Source: Aquipuribacter sp. SD81
GTDB taxonomy: Bacteria > Actinomycetota > Actinomycetes > Actinomycetales > JBBAYJ01
Direction of reading: 5' to 3'
NCBI RefSeq assembly: GCF_037153975.1
Contig: NZ_JBBAYJ010000030.1
Span: forward strand, 1 to 47,857
DNA: 47,857 nt
Both the position numbers and the translations under genes were made by a program. The notes beneath the pieces are model-generated. The model made no database searches, had not been told where the DNA came from, and saw only the letters and a list, made by a program, of their open reading frames with translations. Positions 35,285-43,775 of this stretch are shown in pieces. How positions within the stretch are numbered: position 1 is the first letter of the stretch; every line of letters starts with the position of its first letter.

Positions 35285-38200
35285 TCAGCGACCGCCCTCC
35301 AGGACGGCCTCCGCGGCGATCGCCCGCTCGATGGCCTGCTCGAGGCGGTCCTGCGCCTCGCCGTAGGCGGCGAAGTCACCGTCGGCGAGCGCCGCCTGGG
35401 AGTCGGTGATCGCCTGCCTGGCCGCCTGCAGCGCCTGGTCGAGCTGCTGCTGGGCCGCGGCCGGGTCGACCGGCCCCACGGTGGGGGCGGGCTCCTGGGT
35501 CGGCGCGCCGCCCTCGTCGTCGGGCGTGGGCGTCGGGGACACCGCGGGGACCGGGTCCTCGATCCCGCCGCCGTCGCCGACGTCGGGCACCGGCTGCTCG
35601 ACCTCGCCCGTGTCGGGCAGCGCCCCCGCGTCGGCGTCCGGCGCGTCGGCGCCCGCGTCGCCTCCGAACAGGTCGTCGAGGGCCTCGTCGAGCGTCTCGC
35701 CGAAGCCGAGCTCGTCTCCGAAGGCGACGAGCACCCGCTGCAGCAGCGGGTACGACGTGTTGCCCGAGGACTGGATGTAGACCGGCTGTACGTACAGCAG
35801 CCCCCCGCCGATCGGCAGCGTCAGCAGGTTGCCGCTGCGCAGGTCCGACTGCCCGAGCGTGAGGATGTTGAGCTGCTCGTTGATGAGCGGGTCGGCGTTG
35901 AAGTCGTTCTGGACCTGGCCCGGTCCGGGCACCGTCTCGTCGTTGCGGATCTGCAGCAGCCGCAGCTGGCCGTAGCCCTCCCGCGGGCTGCCCTCCTCGT
36001 CGCCGGCGTCCGCGTCCACGGCGAGGAAGCCCGTCAGCACGTTGCGGACCTCGCCCCCGCCCTGGTTGGTCGGGATGAACGTCGAGCTGAGGCTGAACGA
36101 CGGCTCCTCCTGCCCGGGCATCTGCAGCGACAGGTAGTACGGCGGCTGCAGCGCCTGGACCTCGTCGAGCGTCGGGTCGTCCGGCACGGACCAGAAGTCG
36201 GTGCCGTTGAAGAACGACGCCGGGTCGGTGACGTGGTAGCGCTCGAGCACCTCGCGCTGGACCTTGAAGATGTCCTGCGGGTAACGCACGTGCGCCATGA
36301 GCTCGCCGGAGATCTCGTCGACGTCCCGCACCGCGTCGGGGAAGACCCCGCGCCAGGCCTGCAGCACCGGGTCCTCGGTGTCCCACGCGTAGAGGGTGAC
36401 CTCGCCGTCGTAGGCGTCGACCGTGGCCTTGACGGAGTTGCGGACGTAGTTCACGCGCTCCGGCAGCAGCGCGGTCACGTTGTCGGCGGTCGCCGTGGTC
36501 GAGGTCGCCGTCGCCTCGTCGAGCACGGTGCTGTTGGAGTACGGGTAGCGGTTGCTCGTCGTGTAGCCGTCGATGACCCACAGCACGCGGTCGCCGACGA
36601 CGGCCGGGTACGGGTCGCCGTCCAGCTGCAGCCACGGTGCGACCTTCTCCACGCGCTCGCGGGGGTTGCGGTCGAACATGACCTGCGACTCGGGGTTGAC
36701 CGCGTCGGACAGGATGATCTCCTCCGAGCGGAACTTGATGGCGAACAGCAGCTGGGTGAAGAAGTCGCCCATCGGCACGCCGCCGTCACCGTCGTACGTG
36801 ACGTTCTGCTGCCCGGAGTCGACCGTGGAGTCGGGGTAGTCGAGCTCCTGCGGCGCCACGCCCTCCGGCCCGCCGACGATGCTGTAGTTGGGGCTGAACT
36901 CGCCGAAGTAGATCCGCTGCTGGAACTGCCCGAGGTCGGTCTCGGTGACGACCTCCTCCTCGGCGTTCGGCGCGACGATGCCGGACTGGAAGAACACCGG
37001 CTCACCGCCGGCGGTGCGCTGGTTGCCGTACGCCGCGACGACGCCGTACCCGTGCGTGTAGACGGTGTGGTCGTTGATCCAGTTGCGCTGCGCGGGCGGG
37101 AGGCCGTTGAGGTTGAGCTCGCGAACGGCGAGGACGGTGTCGCGCAGCTCGCCCTCGACCGAGTACTGCCCGACGTCGAGCGGGTCGGGGAAGGCGTAGA
37201 ACTGCCGGATCTGCTGCAGCTGCTGGTACGTCGGGGAGACGAGCCCCGGGTCGAGCAGGCGGATGCCGGGGATGGTGCGGGCGTCCTGCGCGAGCGCGCC
37301 CCGCTCCGCCGACAGCTCCGCGTCGTAGTCGGTGACCTCGATCTCGTCGAGGCCGTACGCCGCGCGCGTCGCCGCGATGTTGTTGCTGATGTAGGGCGTC
37401 TGCAGGGACAGCTCGTTCGGCTGCACCTGGAAGCGCTGGATGACCTGCGGCCAGATGCCGCCCGCGGCGACGGCGACGAGGACGAGCAGACCGACGCCCA
37501 GGGCGGGCACGCGCCAGTTGCCGCGGATCGCGGTGAAGACGAACGTGAGCGCCACGAGCACGGAGACGACCGCGAGCAGCGTCCGCGCCGGGATGACGGC
37601 GTTGACGTCGGTGTAGAGCGGACCGGTGATGTCGCTGCTCTCCGACGTGGTGAGCGCGTAGCGCTCGAGCCAGTAGCTCGCGGCGCGCAGCAGCAGGAAC
37701 AGCGCGCCGAGGACGGCGAGCTGTACCCGGGCGGCGCGGGTCGTCCGCTCCCCCGGTCCGCTCAGCCGGAGCCCGCCGTACAGGTAGTGGGTGAGCAGCG
37801 CCGCGAGCCCCGCGAGGAGGACGACCGCGGTGAGGAAGCCGACGAGGAACTGCAGGACCGGCAGGGTGAAGACGTAGAAGCCGACGTCGAGGCCGAACAC
37901 GGGGTCGGTCTCGTCGAAGCTCTGCCGGTTGAGCCACAGCTGGACGTTGCGCCACTGCGCGGCCGCGGCGGAGCCCGCGAACAGCGCGAGCACGAGCGGG
38001 ACGGCGATCCCGACGAGCCGGCGCAGCGGCTCCAGCTGCTCGCGGTAGCGGTCGAGCGCCTCCTGGCCGGGGGTCGACGGCGCGTAGATCGGCCGGCCGC
38101 GGAACGCGACGGTGAGGCTCGCCCACACGGCCACGCCCATGAGCACCGCGGCGGCCAGGAACAGCAGGGACTGGGTGACCAGTCGGGTGCGGAGCACGTC

Positions 38201-38413
38201 GAGGAAGCCGAGCTGCCGGAACCACAGCACCTCGGTCCACAGCTCGGCGAAGAGCACGAGCAGGAACACGAGCACGCCGAGCACGGCGATGGTCGGCGCC
38301 AGGGCGCCCCGGCGGCGGCGCGGCCGCGGACCCTGGGGTCCGCGCGGCGCGCGCGGCCCGGTCGGGCCCTCCGGTCCGTCGCTGGGCGGGCCGGGCGGGA
38401 AGGGGGCGCTCAC
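35285..38413 (-). CDS. UPF0182-family large membrane protein
   Basis: 1042 residues from GTG 38413. A Pro/Gly-rich start is followed by about seven membrane helices in the first 345 residues (ending GVGLLVLVAVAAGGIWP), then a 600-residue extracytoplasmic domain with NELSLQTPYISNNIAATRAAYGL, NDHTVYTHGYGVVAAYGNQ and DTEDPVLQAWRGVFP, which are typical of UPF0182 (COG1615). The last 110 residues are Asp/Pro-rich followed by a short helical Gln/Ala-rich segment. Function of the family is unknown. Relative to the TACCGT -10 box, the start codon is where the transcript would begin. In M. tuberculosis the homologue is, from memory, Rv3193c. Confidence 0.95.
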   Translation of the reverse strand: MSAPFPPGPPSDGPEGPTGPRAPRGPQGPRPRRRRGALAPTIAVLGVLVFLLVLFAELWTEVLWFRQLGFLDVLRTRLVTQSLLFLAAAVLMGVAVWASLTVAFRGRPIYAPSTPGQEALDRYREQLEPLRRLVGIAVPLVLALFAGSAAAAQWRNVQLWLNRQSFDETDPVFGLDVGFYVFTLPVLQFLVGFLTAVVLLAGLAALLTHYLYGGLRLSGPGERTTRAARVQLAVLGALFLLLRAASYWLERYALTTSESSDITGPLYTDVNAVIPARTLLAVVSVLVALTFVFTAIRGNWRVPALGVGLLVLVAVAAGGIWPQVIQRFQVQPNELSLQTPYISNNIAATRAAYGLDEIEVTDYDAELSAERGALAQDARTIPGIRLLDPGLVSPTYQQLQQIRQFYAFPDPLDVGQYSVEGELRDTVLAVRELNLNGLPPAQRNWINDHTVYTHGYGVVAAYGNQRTAGGEPVFFQSGIVAPNAEEEVVTETDLGQFQQRIYFGEFSPNYSIVGGPEGVAPQELDYPDSTVDSGQQNVTYDGDGGVPMGDFFTQLLFAIKFRSEEIILSDAVNPESQVMFDRNPRERVEKVAPWLQLDGDPYPAVVGDRVLWVIDGYTTSNRYPYSNSTVLDEATATSTTATADNVTALLPERVNYVRNSVKATVDAYDGEVTLYAWDTEDPVLQAWRGVFPDAVRDVDEISGELMAHVRYPQDIFKVQREVLERYHVTDPASFFNGTDFWSVPDDPTLDEVQALQPPYYLSLQMPGQEEPSFSLSSTFIPTNQGGGEVRNVLTGFLAVDADAGDEEGSPREGYGQLRLLQIRNDETVPGPGQVQNDFNADPLINEQLNILTLGQSDLRSGNLLTLPIGGGLLYVQPVYIQSSGNTSYPLLQRVLVAFGDELGFGETLDEALDDLFGGDAGADAPDADAGALPDTGEVEQPVPDVGDGGGIEDPVPAVSPTPTPDDEGGAPTQEPAPTVGPVDPAAAQQQLDQALQAARQAITDSQAALADGDFAAYGEAQDRLEQAIERAIAAEAVLEGGR

Positions 38414-38420
38414 CCTGCAG

Positions 38421-38426
38421 ACGGTA
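38421..38426 (-). promoter_or_regulatory. -10 box for a probably leaderless UPF0182 transcript
   Basis: TACCGT (minus strand) lies 7 nt before GTG 38413, so transcription would begin at or near the start codon. Leaderless transcripts are common in actinobacteria. No Shine-Dalgarno is present. Confidence 0.5.
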
Positions 38427-38615
38427 ACCCAGCGTGCTGGTCGCCGATCACCCGGACCGGGCCCGCCGCGGGCCGTCGAGCCGCTCCGTTACGGGGTCGT
38501 GACCTGCAGCGGGACCCCGCTGGGACCTGTCTGCACGCCGGCTGGGCGCGGGCCGTGCACGGTCCGGCGGCGGGCCGGGTCGGGGGCGCGCCGCGAGGCG
38601 GGGAGGATGGGCCCC

Positions 38616-39314
38616 ATGACGGCAGGTGCGGACGGCCCGGACGGCAGCGACGAACCCGACGGCACGCGCGGGCCCGACGGGCCGGGCGGGCCGGGCGGGC
38701 CGCACGCTCGGGGCGCAGCGCTGCAGCGGGCAGTGGTGGAGGCGGAGTCGCACGTGCACCGCTTCGGCTGGGACGGACCGGTGCGGGTGTTCGCCCTCGT
38801 GCGGACCGCGGACGCGCTGGGTCGCGAGCCGGGGCTGGCCGCGGAGCTGCCGTCGGAGGACGCGGCCGCGGCCGACGCGGACCCCGACCACCTGCTCCTC
38901 GTCGAGCAGGACGGCCTCGACGAGCTCGCCGACCCCGCCGACCTCGAGGCGCTCCTGACGCGGCTCGCGTGGCCACCGGACGTGGACGGCGTCGCGGTCA
39001 CCGTCGAGCGTGTCGTGGTGCCGCCGGAGGTGGAGGCCGAGGCGCCCGCGCAAGAGGAGGCGGCCCTGCGCTGGCTGGCCGAGCACCCGCGGCGGCGCGA
39101 CGTGCGGCTCGCCGCGGGGGTGCTCCGCGACGGCAGCCGGGCGTGCGCGGTCCGCGCCCGTCCGGCCGCCGAGGTGGCGCCGGGCGGGGAGCGCGACGGC
39201 GCCGCGGGCGCCGTCGCGGACGGCGCGGCGGGCACGGGCGACGGCGACGTGGTCACCGGGCCGGACCTGCTGCCGGGCCTCACCCGCGCCCTGGCGGCGA
39301 CGCTGGAGGAGTGA
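38616..39314 (+). CDS. PPA1309-family protein
   Basis: 232 residues from ATG 38616 (GGGAGG 9 nt upstream; an in-frame ATG at 38607 directly abuts it). After a Gly/Pro/Asp-rich head it matches the small actinobacterial family named for PPA1309, with VVEAESHVHRFGWDGPVRVFALVRTA, split here as VVEAESHVHRFGWDG and PVRVFALVRTA, and WPPDVDGVAVTVERVVVPPE and LRDGSRACAVRAR. It is regularly found divergent from UPF0182 genes. No catalytic motif is seen and the function is unknown. Confidence 0.9.
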   Translation: MTAGADGPDGSDEPDGTRGPDGPGGPGGPHARGAALQRAVVEAESHVHRFGWDGPVRVFALVRTADALGREPGLAAELPSEDAAAADADPDHLLLVEQDGLDELADPADLEALLTRLAWPPDVDGVAVTVERVVVPPEVEAEAPAQEEAALRWLAEHPRRRDVRLAAGVLRDGSRACAVRARPAAEVAPGGERDGAAGAVADGAAGTGDGDVVTGPDLLPGLTRALAATLEE

Positions 39315-39354
39315 GGGGTCGCCGGCGCGACGGCTCCGGCTCCTGGCCGCGCCG

Positions 39355-40482
39355 TCAGCTGCCGGCGAGCACGTCCTCGCAGGTGGGCAGGTCGGCGGTG
39401 TCGTCCGCCGCGACGGCCTCGACGGCCGACACGGCCTCCTGCAGCGTGGCGACCGCGGTCACCTGCAGGTCGCCCGGCACGGCACCCACGACGTCACCGC
39501 AGTTCCCGGCGGGCGCGAGGAACCACGCGGCCCCCACCCCGTCGGCGCCGACCATCTTCTGCTGGATGCCGTCGATGGGACCGACGCGCCCGTCGTCGGT
39601 CATCGTCCCGGTGCCCGCGAGGTGGGCCCCGCCGGTGAGGGCGCCCGGCGTCAGCTTGTCGTAGATGCCGAGGGAGAACATGAGCCCGGCGCTCGGCCCG
39701 CCGATGCCCCCGACGTCGTACGCCACCTCGTAGGGCAGCTCGTACTCCGGCGCGAGCAGCACGCCGAGGATGACGGCACCGTCGTCGGCGGCGCCGAGCT
39801 CGACGGCCTCGGTCCGCTCCTCGCCGTCCCGCTGCAACGCCACCTCGACGGTGTCGCCCGGCTCGTATGTCTGCAGCAGGTCGATGAGCTCGCCGCTGCC
39901 CGCGACGCGCGTGCCGTCGACCCCGAGGACCACGTCCCCCTCCTCCAGGACGGCCTCGGCGGCCGGGTTCCCGCCGAAGCCGTTGACGACGAGGCTCACC
40001 GGGACGTCCTCACCCAGCTCCGACAGCGCCGCGACGGCCGCGCTCTGCTGGGCCGCGGTCATCTGCGCGGCGGAGGCCTCGCGGGCCTCCTCCCGGGTCT
40101 CCTCCGGCGGGTACACGGTCTCGACCGGGCGCAGGGACCTGGTCGGGTCGAGGTAGGCCTGGACGGCGTCGAGGACGCTGACGTCGTTGAGCGGTCCTCC
40201 CGCCACGCGGATGGTCGTGAGGTCCAGCTGACCCTCCGTCGGGTACGTCTCCGTCCCCTCGACGACGATGAGGTCCTGCCCGTCCGCGTTCGTCCCGAGC
40301 GTGTCCCGCACCGGGCCCGGGGAGAACACGACGTACGGCACGGGCGTCGCGGCGATGACGCCGGCGAGGACGACCGCGGCCATGCCGGCGACCACGAGCA
40401 GGACGGTCCGCGCGGACAGGTGCCAGCGCCGGTCGGGGGGTGCCGCACCGGCGTGCTGCTGCGCGGGCGGTGCTGTCGTCAT
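39355..40482 (-). CDS. PDZ-Lon-type secreted serine protease (YlbL-like)
   Basis: 375 residues from ATG 40482, with GGAG 8 nt upstream. One N-terminal membrane helix (about 25-47) anchors an external domain. A PDZ domain covers about residues 155-240 (NPAAEAVLEEGDVVLGVDG). The Lon proteolytic domain has the Ser-Lys dyad: Ser in GGIGGPSAGLMF (about 263) and Lys in GPIDGIQQKMVGA (about 308). Bacillus YlbL and mycobacterial Rv3194c, from memory, have the same layout. Convergent neighbours leave only short spacers. Confidence 0.95.
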   Translation of the reverse strand: MTTAPPAQQHAGAAPPDRRWHLSARTVLLVVAGMAAVVLAGVIAATPVPYVVFSPGPVRDTLGTNADGQDLIVVEGTETYPTEGQLDLTTIRVAGGPLNDVSVLDAVQAYLDPTRSLRPVETVYPPEETREEAREASAAQMTAAQQSAAVAALSELGEDVPVSLVVNGFGGNPAAEAVLEEGDVVLGVDGTRVAGSGELIDLLQTYEPGDTVEVALQRDGEERTEAVELGAADDGAVILGVLLAPEYELPYEVAYDVGGIGGPSAGLMFSLGIYDKLTPGALTGGAHLAGTGTMTDDGRVGPIDGIQQKMVGADGVGAAWFLAPAGNCGDVVGAVPGDLQVTAVATLQEAVSAVEAVAADDTADLPTCEDVLAGS

Positions 40483-40631
40483 GCGAGCTGCTCCACTCTC
40501 GGACGGGCCGACGGGGCGGCGGCTCGACCGTTCCAGGGTAGGTCGGCTCCGCGGTGGGCGAACGCCGGACCCCGCAGGGGAACTGCGCGGGCGCGGTGGT
40601 GGTTCCCTTGTCGACGCAGGAGGCTGGTGAC

Positions 40632-42134
40632 ATGAGCGACGACGACCGCCGCATGGGTTTCGGACCGGGCAACGGACCGGGTGAGCGACCCGGGGACGGC
40701 ACGGGCGGACCCGGCCGCCCCGAGGGTCCCGGCGGGCCGGGCGGCTCGGGGGGCGGCTCCGGGGGCGCGGGCGGCTTCGGCGGGTCCGGCGGCTTCGGTG
40801 GGCTGCCCGGCTTCGGGGCCGGCGGCCCGGGTGGGTTCGACCCGTCGATGTTCGACCCGTCGCGGCTCGGCGCGGTGTTCGGGCAGCTGCAGCGGATCTT
40901 CTCCAGCCAGGCCGACGGACCCGTCGACTGGGACCTCGCCCGCCAGTCGGCCCGCGAGGCGGTCGCCGGCGACGACCCGACGCCGTCGTGGGGCGAGCGC
41001 TCCGCGGTGGAGCAGGCGGGTCGGCTCGCCGAGGTCTGGCTCGACGCGGTGACGACCCTGCCGGGCACCGGCGCGGCCGCGGAGGCGTGGTCCCGGGCCC
41101 AGTGGGTCGAGGCGAGCCTGCCGACGTGGCGCTCGCTCGTCACCCCCGTCGCGGAGAAGATGACGCGCTCGATGGGCTCGGCCCTCGAGGGCGGCACCGG
41201 CGACCTGCCGCCCGGGCTGCCGCCGGAGATGGCGGGGCTGCTCGCGAACGCGGGCCCGATGATGCAGCGCCTCGGCGGCGGCATGCTCGGCATGCAGCTG
41301 GGGCAGGCCCTCGGTCGCCTGGCCGGCGAGGCCGTGTCCGCGACCGACGTCGGCCTGCCCCTGCACCCGGGAGGCATGGCGCTCGTCCCCGTCAACATCC
41401 GGGCCGCGGCCGAGGGGCTCGGGGTGTCGCTGGACGACGTGCGGCTCTTCCTCGCGCTCCGCGAGGCCGCCCACGCGCGGCTGTTCGCCCACGTGCCGTG
41501 GCTCGCGCCGCGGCTCCTGGGAGCCGTGGAGGAGTACGCGGCTGGTATCGACGTGGACCCGGGCCGGATCCAGGAGATGCTGTCCGGCATCGACCCCAGC
41601 GACCCCGCCGCCCTGCAGGAGGCGCTGTCGTCCGGGGTGCTCGCCCCGGCGGAGAGCGACGCCCAGCTCGCGGCCAAGGCCCGGCTGGAGAACCTGCTCG
41701 CGCTCGTCGAGGGGTGGGTCGACACGGTCGTGGCGGAGGCGGCGCAGGGCCGTCTCGGACCGGTCGCCGCGCTGCGGGAGTCGGTGCGGCGCCGTCGCGC
41801 GGCGGGCGGCCCGGCGGAGCAGACGTTCGCGACGCTCGTCGGTCTGGAGCTGCGGCCGCGCCGCATGCGCGAGGCCGCCGCGTGGTGGGTCGCGCGGGGC
41901 GAGGCGGACGGCGACACCCGTGACGACGTGTGGCAGCACCCGGACCTGCTGCCCGACCTCGACGGGACCGGGGACGCGGCGTCCGCCGAGGCGCCGGCCG
42001 TCGGGACCGAGGGAACGGGCAGCGGGCCGGAGGCCGCCGGCGACGACATGGACGCCGAGCTGCGGCGGCTGCTCGAGGACGCCGAACGACAGGGCGGCAC
42101 CGACGACGAGCCCGACGGGGAGCAGCGCGACTAG
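40632..42134 (+). CDS. Zincin_2-type zinc-dependent metalloprotease (DUF2342)
   Basis: 500 residues from ATG 40632, with CAGGAGG 8 nt upstream. The first 75 residues are Gly/Pro-rich and probably disordered. The body matches the actinobacterial DUF2342/Zincin_2 family, with QLQRIFSSQADGPVDWD and WSRAQWVEASLP, MLGMQLGQALGRLAGE, LREAAHARLFAHVPWL (the family's active-site-like segment with an E-x-x-H) and ALVEGWVDTVV. Proteolysis has been proposed but not shown in general. The tail is acidic. The stop is shared with the convergent YgjP-like gene through CTAG. Rv3195 is the likely M. tuberculosis counterpart. Confidence 0.9.
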   Translation: MSDDDRRMGFGPGNGPGERPGDGTGGPGRPEGPGGPGGSGGGSGGAGGFGGSGGFGGLPGFGAGGPGGFDPSMFDPSRLGAVFGQLQRIFSSQADGPVDWDLARQSAREAVAGDDPTPSWGERSAVEQAGRLAEVWLDAVTTLPGTGAAAEAWSRAQWVEASLPTWRSLVTPVAEKMTRSMGSALEGGTGDLPPGLPPEMAGLLANAGPMMQRLGGGMLGMQLGQALGRLAGEAVSATDVGLPLHPGGMALVPVNIRAAAEGLGVSLDDVRLFLALREAAHARLFAHVPWLAPRLLGAVEEYAAGIDVDPGRIQEMLSGIDPSDPAALQEALSSGVLAPAESDAQLAAKARLENLLALVEGWVDTVVAEAAQGRLGPVAALRESVRRRRAAGGPAEQTFATLVGLELRPRRMREAAAWWVARGEADGDTRDDVWQHPDLLPDLDGTGDAASAEAPAVGTEGTGSGPEAAGDDMDAELRRLLEDAERQGGTDDEPDGEQRD

Positions 42135-42784
42135 TCCGTGCCGTCGCGCTCCGGGTCAGCGTCGTCCTGGTCCGCGTCGTCCTGGTCCGCGTCGTCCTGG
42201 TCCGCGTCGTCCTGGTCCGCGTCGTCCTGGTCAGCACCGTCGGCTGCGCCACCGTCCCGCAGGGCGGTGTCGTAGCCCTCGAGGAAGCCGCGGGCCCGCT
42301 CGGTGCGGGGGTAGGGCGCGAGCAGCTGCCAGAAGCCCGGCCCGTGGGAGGGCTCCAGCAGGTGCGCGAGCTCGTGCAGCAGCACGTAGTCCAGCACCCA
42401 GGCCGGCAGCCCCTTCGCGCGCTCGGAGATGCGGATCGTGCCGTCGGAGGGGGTGCACGAGCCCCAGCGCTGTCCCTGCCGGCCGGACCAGCGCACGCTC
42501 GTCGGCAGGGCCCGGCCCTCCAGGTAGCGGCGGGAGAGCTCGGCGGCCCGCACGACGAGCTCGGAGTCCGACGGGCGGCGGCGCCTCTCGGACGCGCCGA
42601 GCCGCGTCACCATCCTGTCGACCCAGCGGCGCTCCTCCGCGGCGCTGAGCCGGGCGGGCACGAGCACGACGACGCGGTCGCCCTCGCGGTGCGCGCTCAC
42701 CGTCCGCCGGCGCCGGTGGGAGCGGCGGACCTCGACCACCGGGGCGTCCGGGCGGGAGCCCGGCTCGTCGCCCGCGCCCACCAT
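42131..42784 (-). CDS. YgjP/SprT-like metallopeptidase (M48-type) with DADQD-repeat tail
   Basis: 217 residues from ATG 42784. The domain has the zinc motif HELAH (about 138-142) followed by LLEPSHGPGFWQLL, with the third His in SHGPG, and the YgjP marker RWGSC before it. YgjP-like proteins are putative zinc proteases or hydrolases; none is well characterised in actinobacteria. The C-terminus carries five copies of a D-A-D-Q-D pentad encoded by a 15-bp repeat, making a highly acidic tail. Its TAG overlaps the TAG of the convergent Zincin_2 gene in the palindrome CTAG. Confidence 0.88.
   Translation of the reverse strand: MVGAGDEPGSRPDAPVVEVRRSHRRRRTVSAHREGDRVVVLVPARLSAAEERRWVDRMVTRLGASERRRRPSDSELVVRAAELSRRYLEGRALPTSVRWSGRQGQRWGSCTPSDGTIRISERAKGLPAWVLDYVLLHELAHLLEPSHGPGFWQLLAPYPRTERARGFLEGYDTALRDGGAADGADQDDADQDDADQDDADQDDADQDDADPERDGTD
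42159..42233. repeat. 15-bp repeat encoding the acidic tail of the YgjP-like protein
   Basis: Five copies of GCGTCGTCCTGGTCC, the last with one change. Each unit is five codons, so copy changes keep frame. On the minus strand they encode Asp/Gln/Ala pentads. Confidence 0.92.
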
Positions 42785-42805
42785 GGCCGCGACGCTACCC
42801 GCGCC

Positions 42806-43645
42806 TCACCGGCCGGTGAAGACCGGCGCGCGGCGCCCGGCCGCGGCCTCGAGGCCCGCCGCGGCGTCCGCGGTGGCGAGGGTCCTCGCCTGGGCGAGGG
42901 CCTCCCGGCGGAGGGCGTCGCGCAACCGGGCGCGCACGGGCGCCCGCAGGGTCGCCGTGGTGAGCCGTGTGGCGAGCGGAGCGCGGGCGGCCACCGTCCG
43001 GGCACGGTCGAGCGCGGCCGTGAGGAGCCCGTCGTCGTCGTGGACCTCCGAGGCGAGGCCGTGCCGGGCGGCCTCCTCGGCCCCGATGCGCCGGCCGGTG
43101 AGCAGCAGGTCGGCGGCGACGGTGGGTCCGGCGAGCTCGGGGAGCCGGCTCGTGAGGCCCATGCCGGGGTGCAGTCCGAGCGCGGTGAAGGGCACGGCCA
43201 GGTACGCCGAGCGCGCGAGGAGCCGGAGGTCGCACGCGAGGAGGAGACCGGCCCCCGCGCCCACGGCCGGGCCCGGCGCCGCCGCCACCACGGGGACGGG
43301 CACGTCGAGCAGCGACAGCCAGTCGTCGTAGTAGCGCGCCATGCGCTCGCGGAGCCGGCCGACGTCGGCGCCGGCCCCCGCGCCGTCCCGCAGCCACGCG
43401 AGGTCCCCGCCGGAGCTGAAGGCGGACCCTGTCGCGGTGAGAACGAGCGCCCGCAGCGTCGTGTCCCGGCTCAGGGCGGCCACGACGCGACGCCACGACG
43501 CCGTCATCTCCGTGCCCATGGCGTTGCGCCGCGCCGGGTCGGCGAGCGCGACGACGACGACCGACGGGTCCTCGTCGTCGCGGCGCAGGACCAGCCGGGG
43601 CGGCGGCGTCGCGAGCAGTCCCTCGAGGTCCTCCGGCGGCGCCAC
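42806..43645 (-). CDS. Crotonase-fold (enoyl-CoA hydratase/isomerase family) protein
   Basis: 279 residues from GTG 43645; GTG 43663 is an alternative. Crotonase marks include DPARRNAMGTEM, the oxyanion-hole segment SAFSSGGDL and the second one in PAVGAGAGLLLACDLRLLA. The two Glu residues used by classical enoyl-CoA hydratase are not present: the GGGCEL position reads GAGAGL and PEI reads PFT. It therefore is probably an isomerase, hydrolase, decarboxylase or other crotonase activity rather than a hydratase. The context gives no other CoA genes. Confidence 0.85.
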   Translation of the reverse strand: MAPPEDLEGLLATPPPRLVLRRDDEDPSVVVVALADPARRNAMGTEMTASWRRVVAALSRDTTLRALVLTATGSAFSSGGDLAWLRDGAGAGADVGRLRERMARYYDDWLSLLDVPVPVVAAAPGPAVGAGAGLLLACDLRLLARSAYLAVPFTALGLHPGMGLTSRLPELAGPTVAADLLLTGRRIGAEEAARHGLASEVHDDDGLLTAALDRARTVAARAPLATRLTTATLRAPVRARLRDALRREALAQARTLATADAAAGLEAAAGRRAPVFTGR

Positions 43646-43741
43646 CCGTCCATCCTGGCCCACCGCTCCCCCCGGCGGGCGACCCACGCGGCCGACCCTG
43701 TGGACGGTCGACGTGACCGCCGGGCCTGTGGACGACGGCGC

Positions 43742-43760
43742 ACGACGCGTGGCGCGTCGT
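43742..43760. promoter_or_regulatory. Palindrome between the crotonase and cyclodehydratase-like genes
   Basis: ACGACGCG-TGG-CGCGTCGT, with perfect 8-bp arms, lies between divergent starts 43645 and 43776. It could be an operator shared by both genes, or lie inside the N-terminal codons if the plus-strand gene starts earlier (GTG 43728 or 43749). Confidence 0.45.
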
Positions 43761-43775
43761 ACGACGCTGGGACGC

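Noticed and set aside
35165-39664. Plus-strand open frame of about 1500 codons
   Set aside because: Antisense to UPF0182 and out of phase with PPA1309. It lacks family motifs and runs through the tRNA-fMet promoter end, as expected of a GC-driven artefact.
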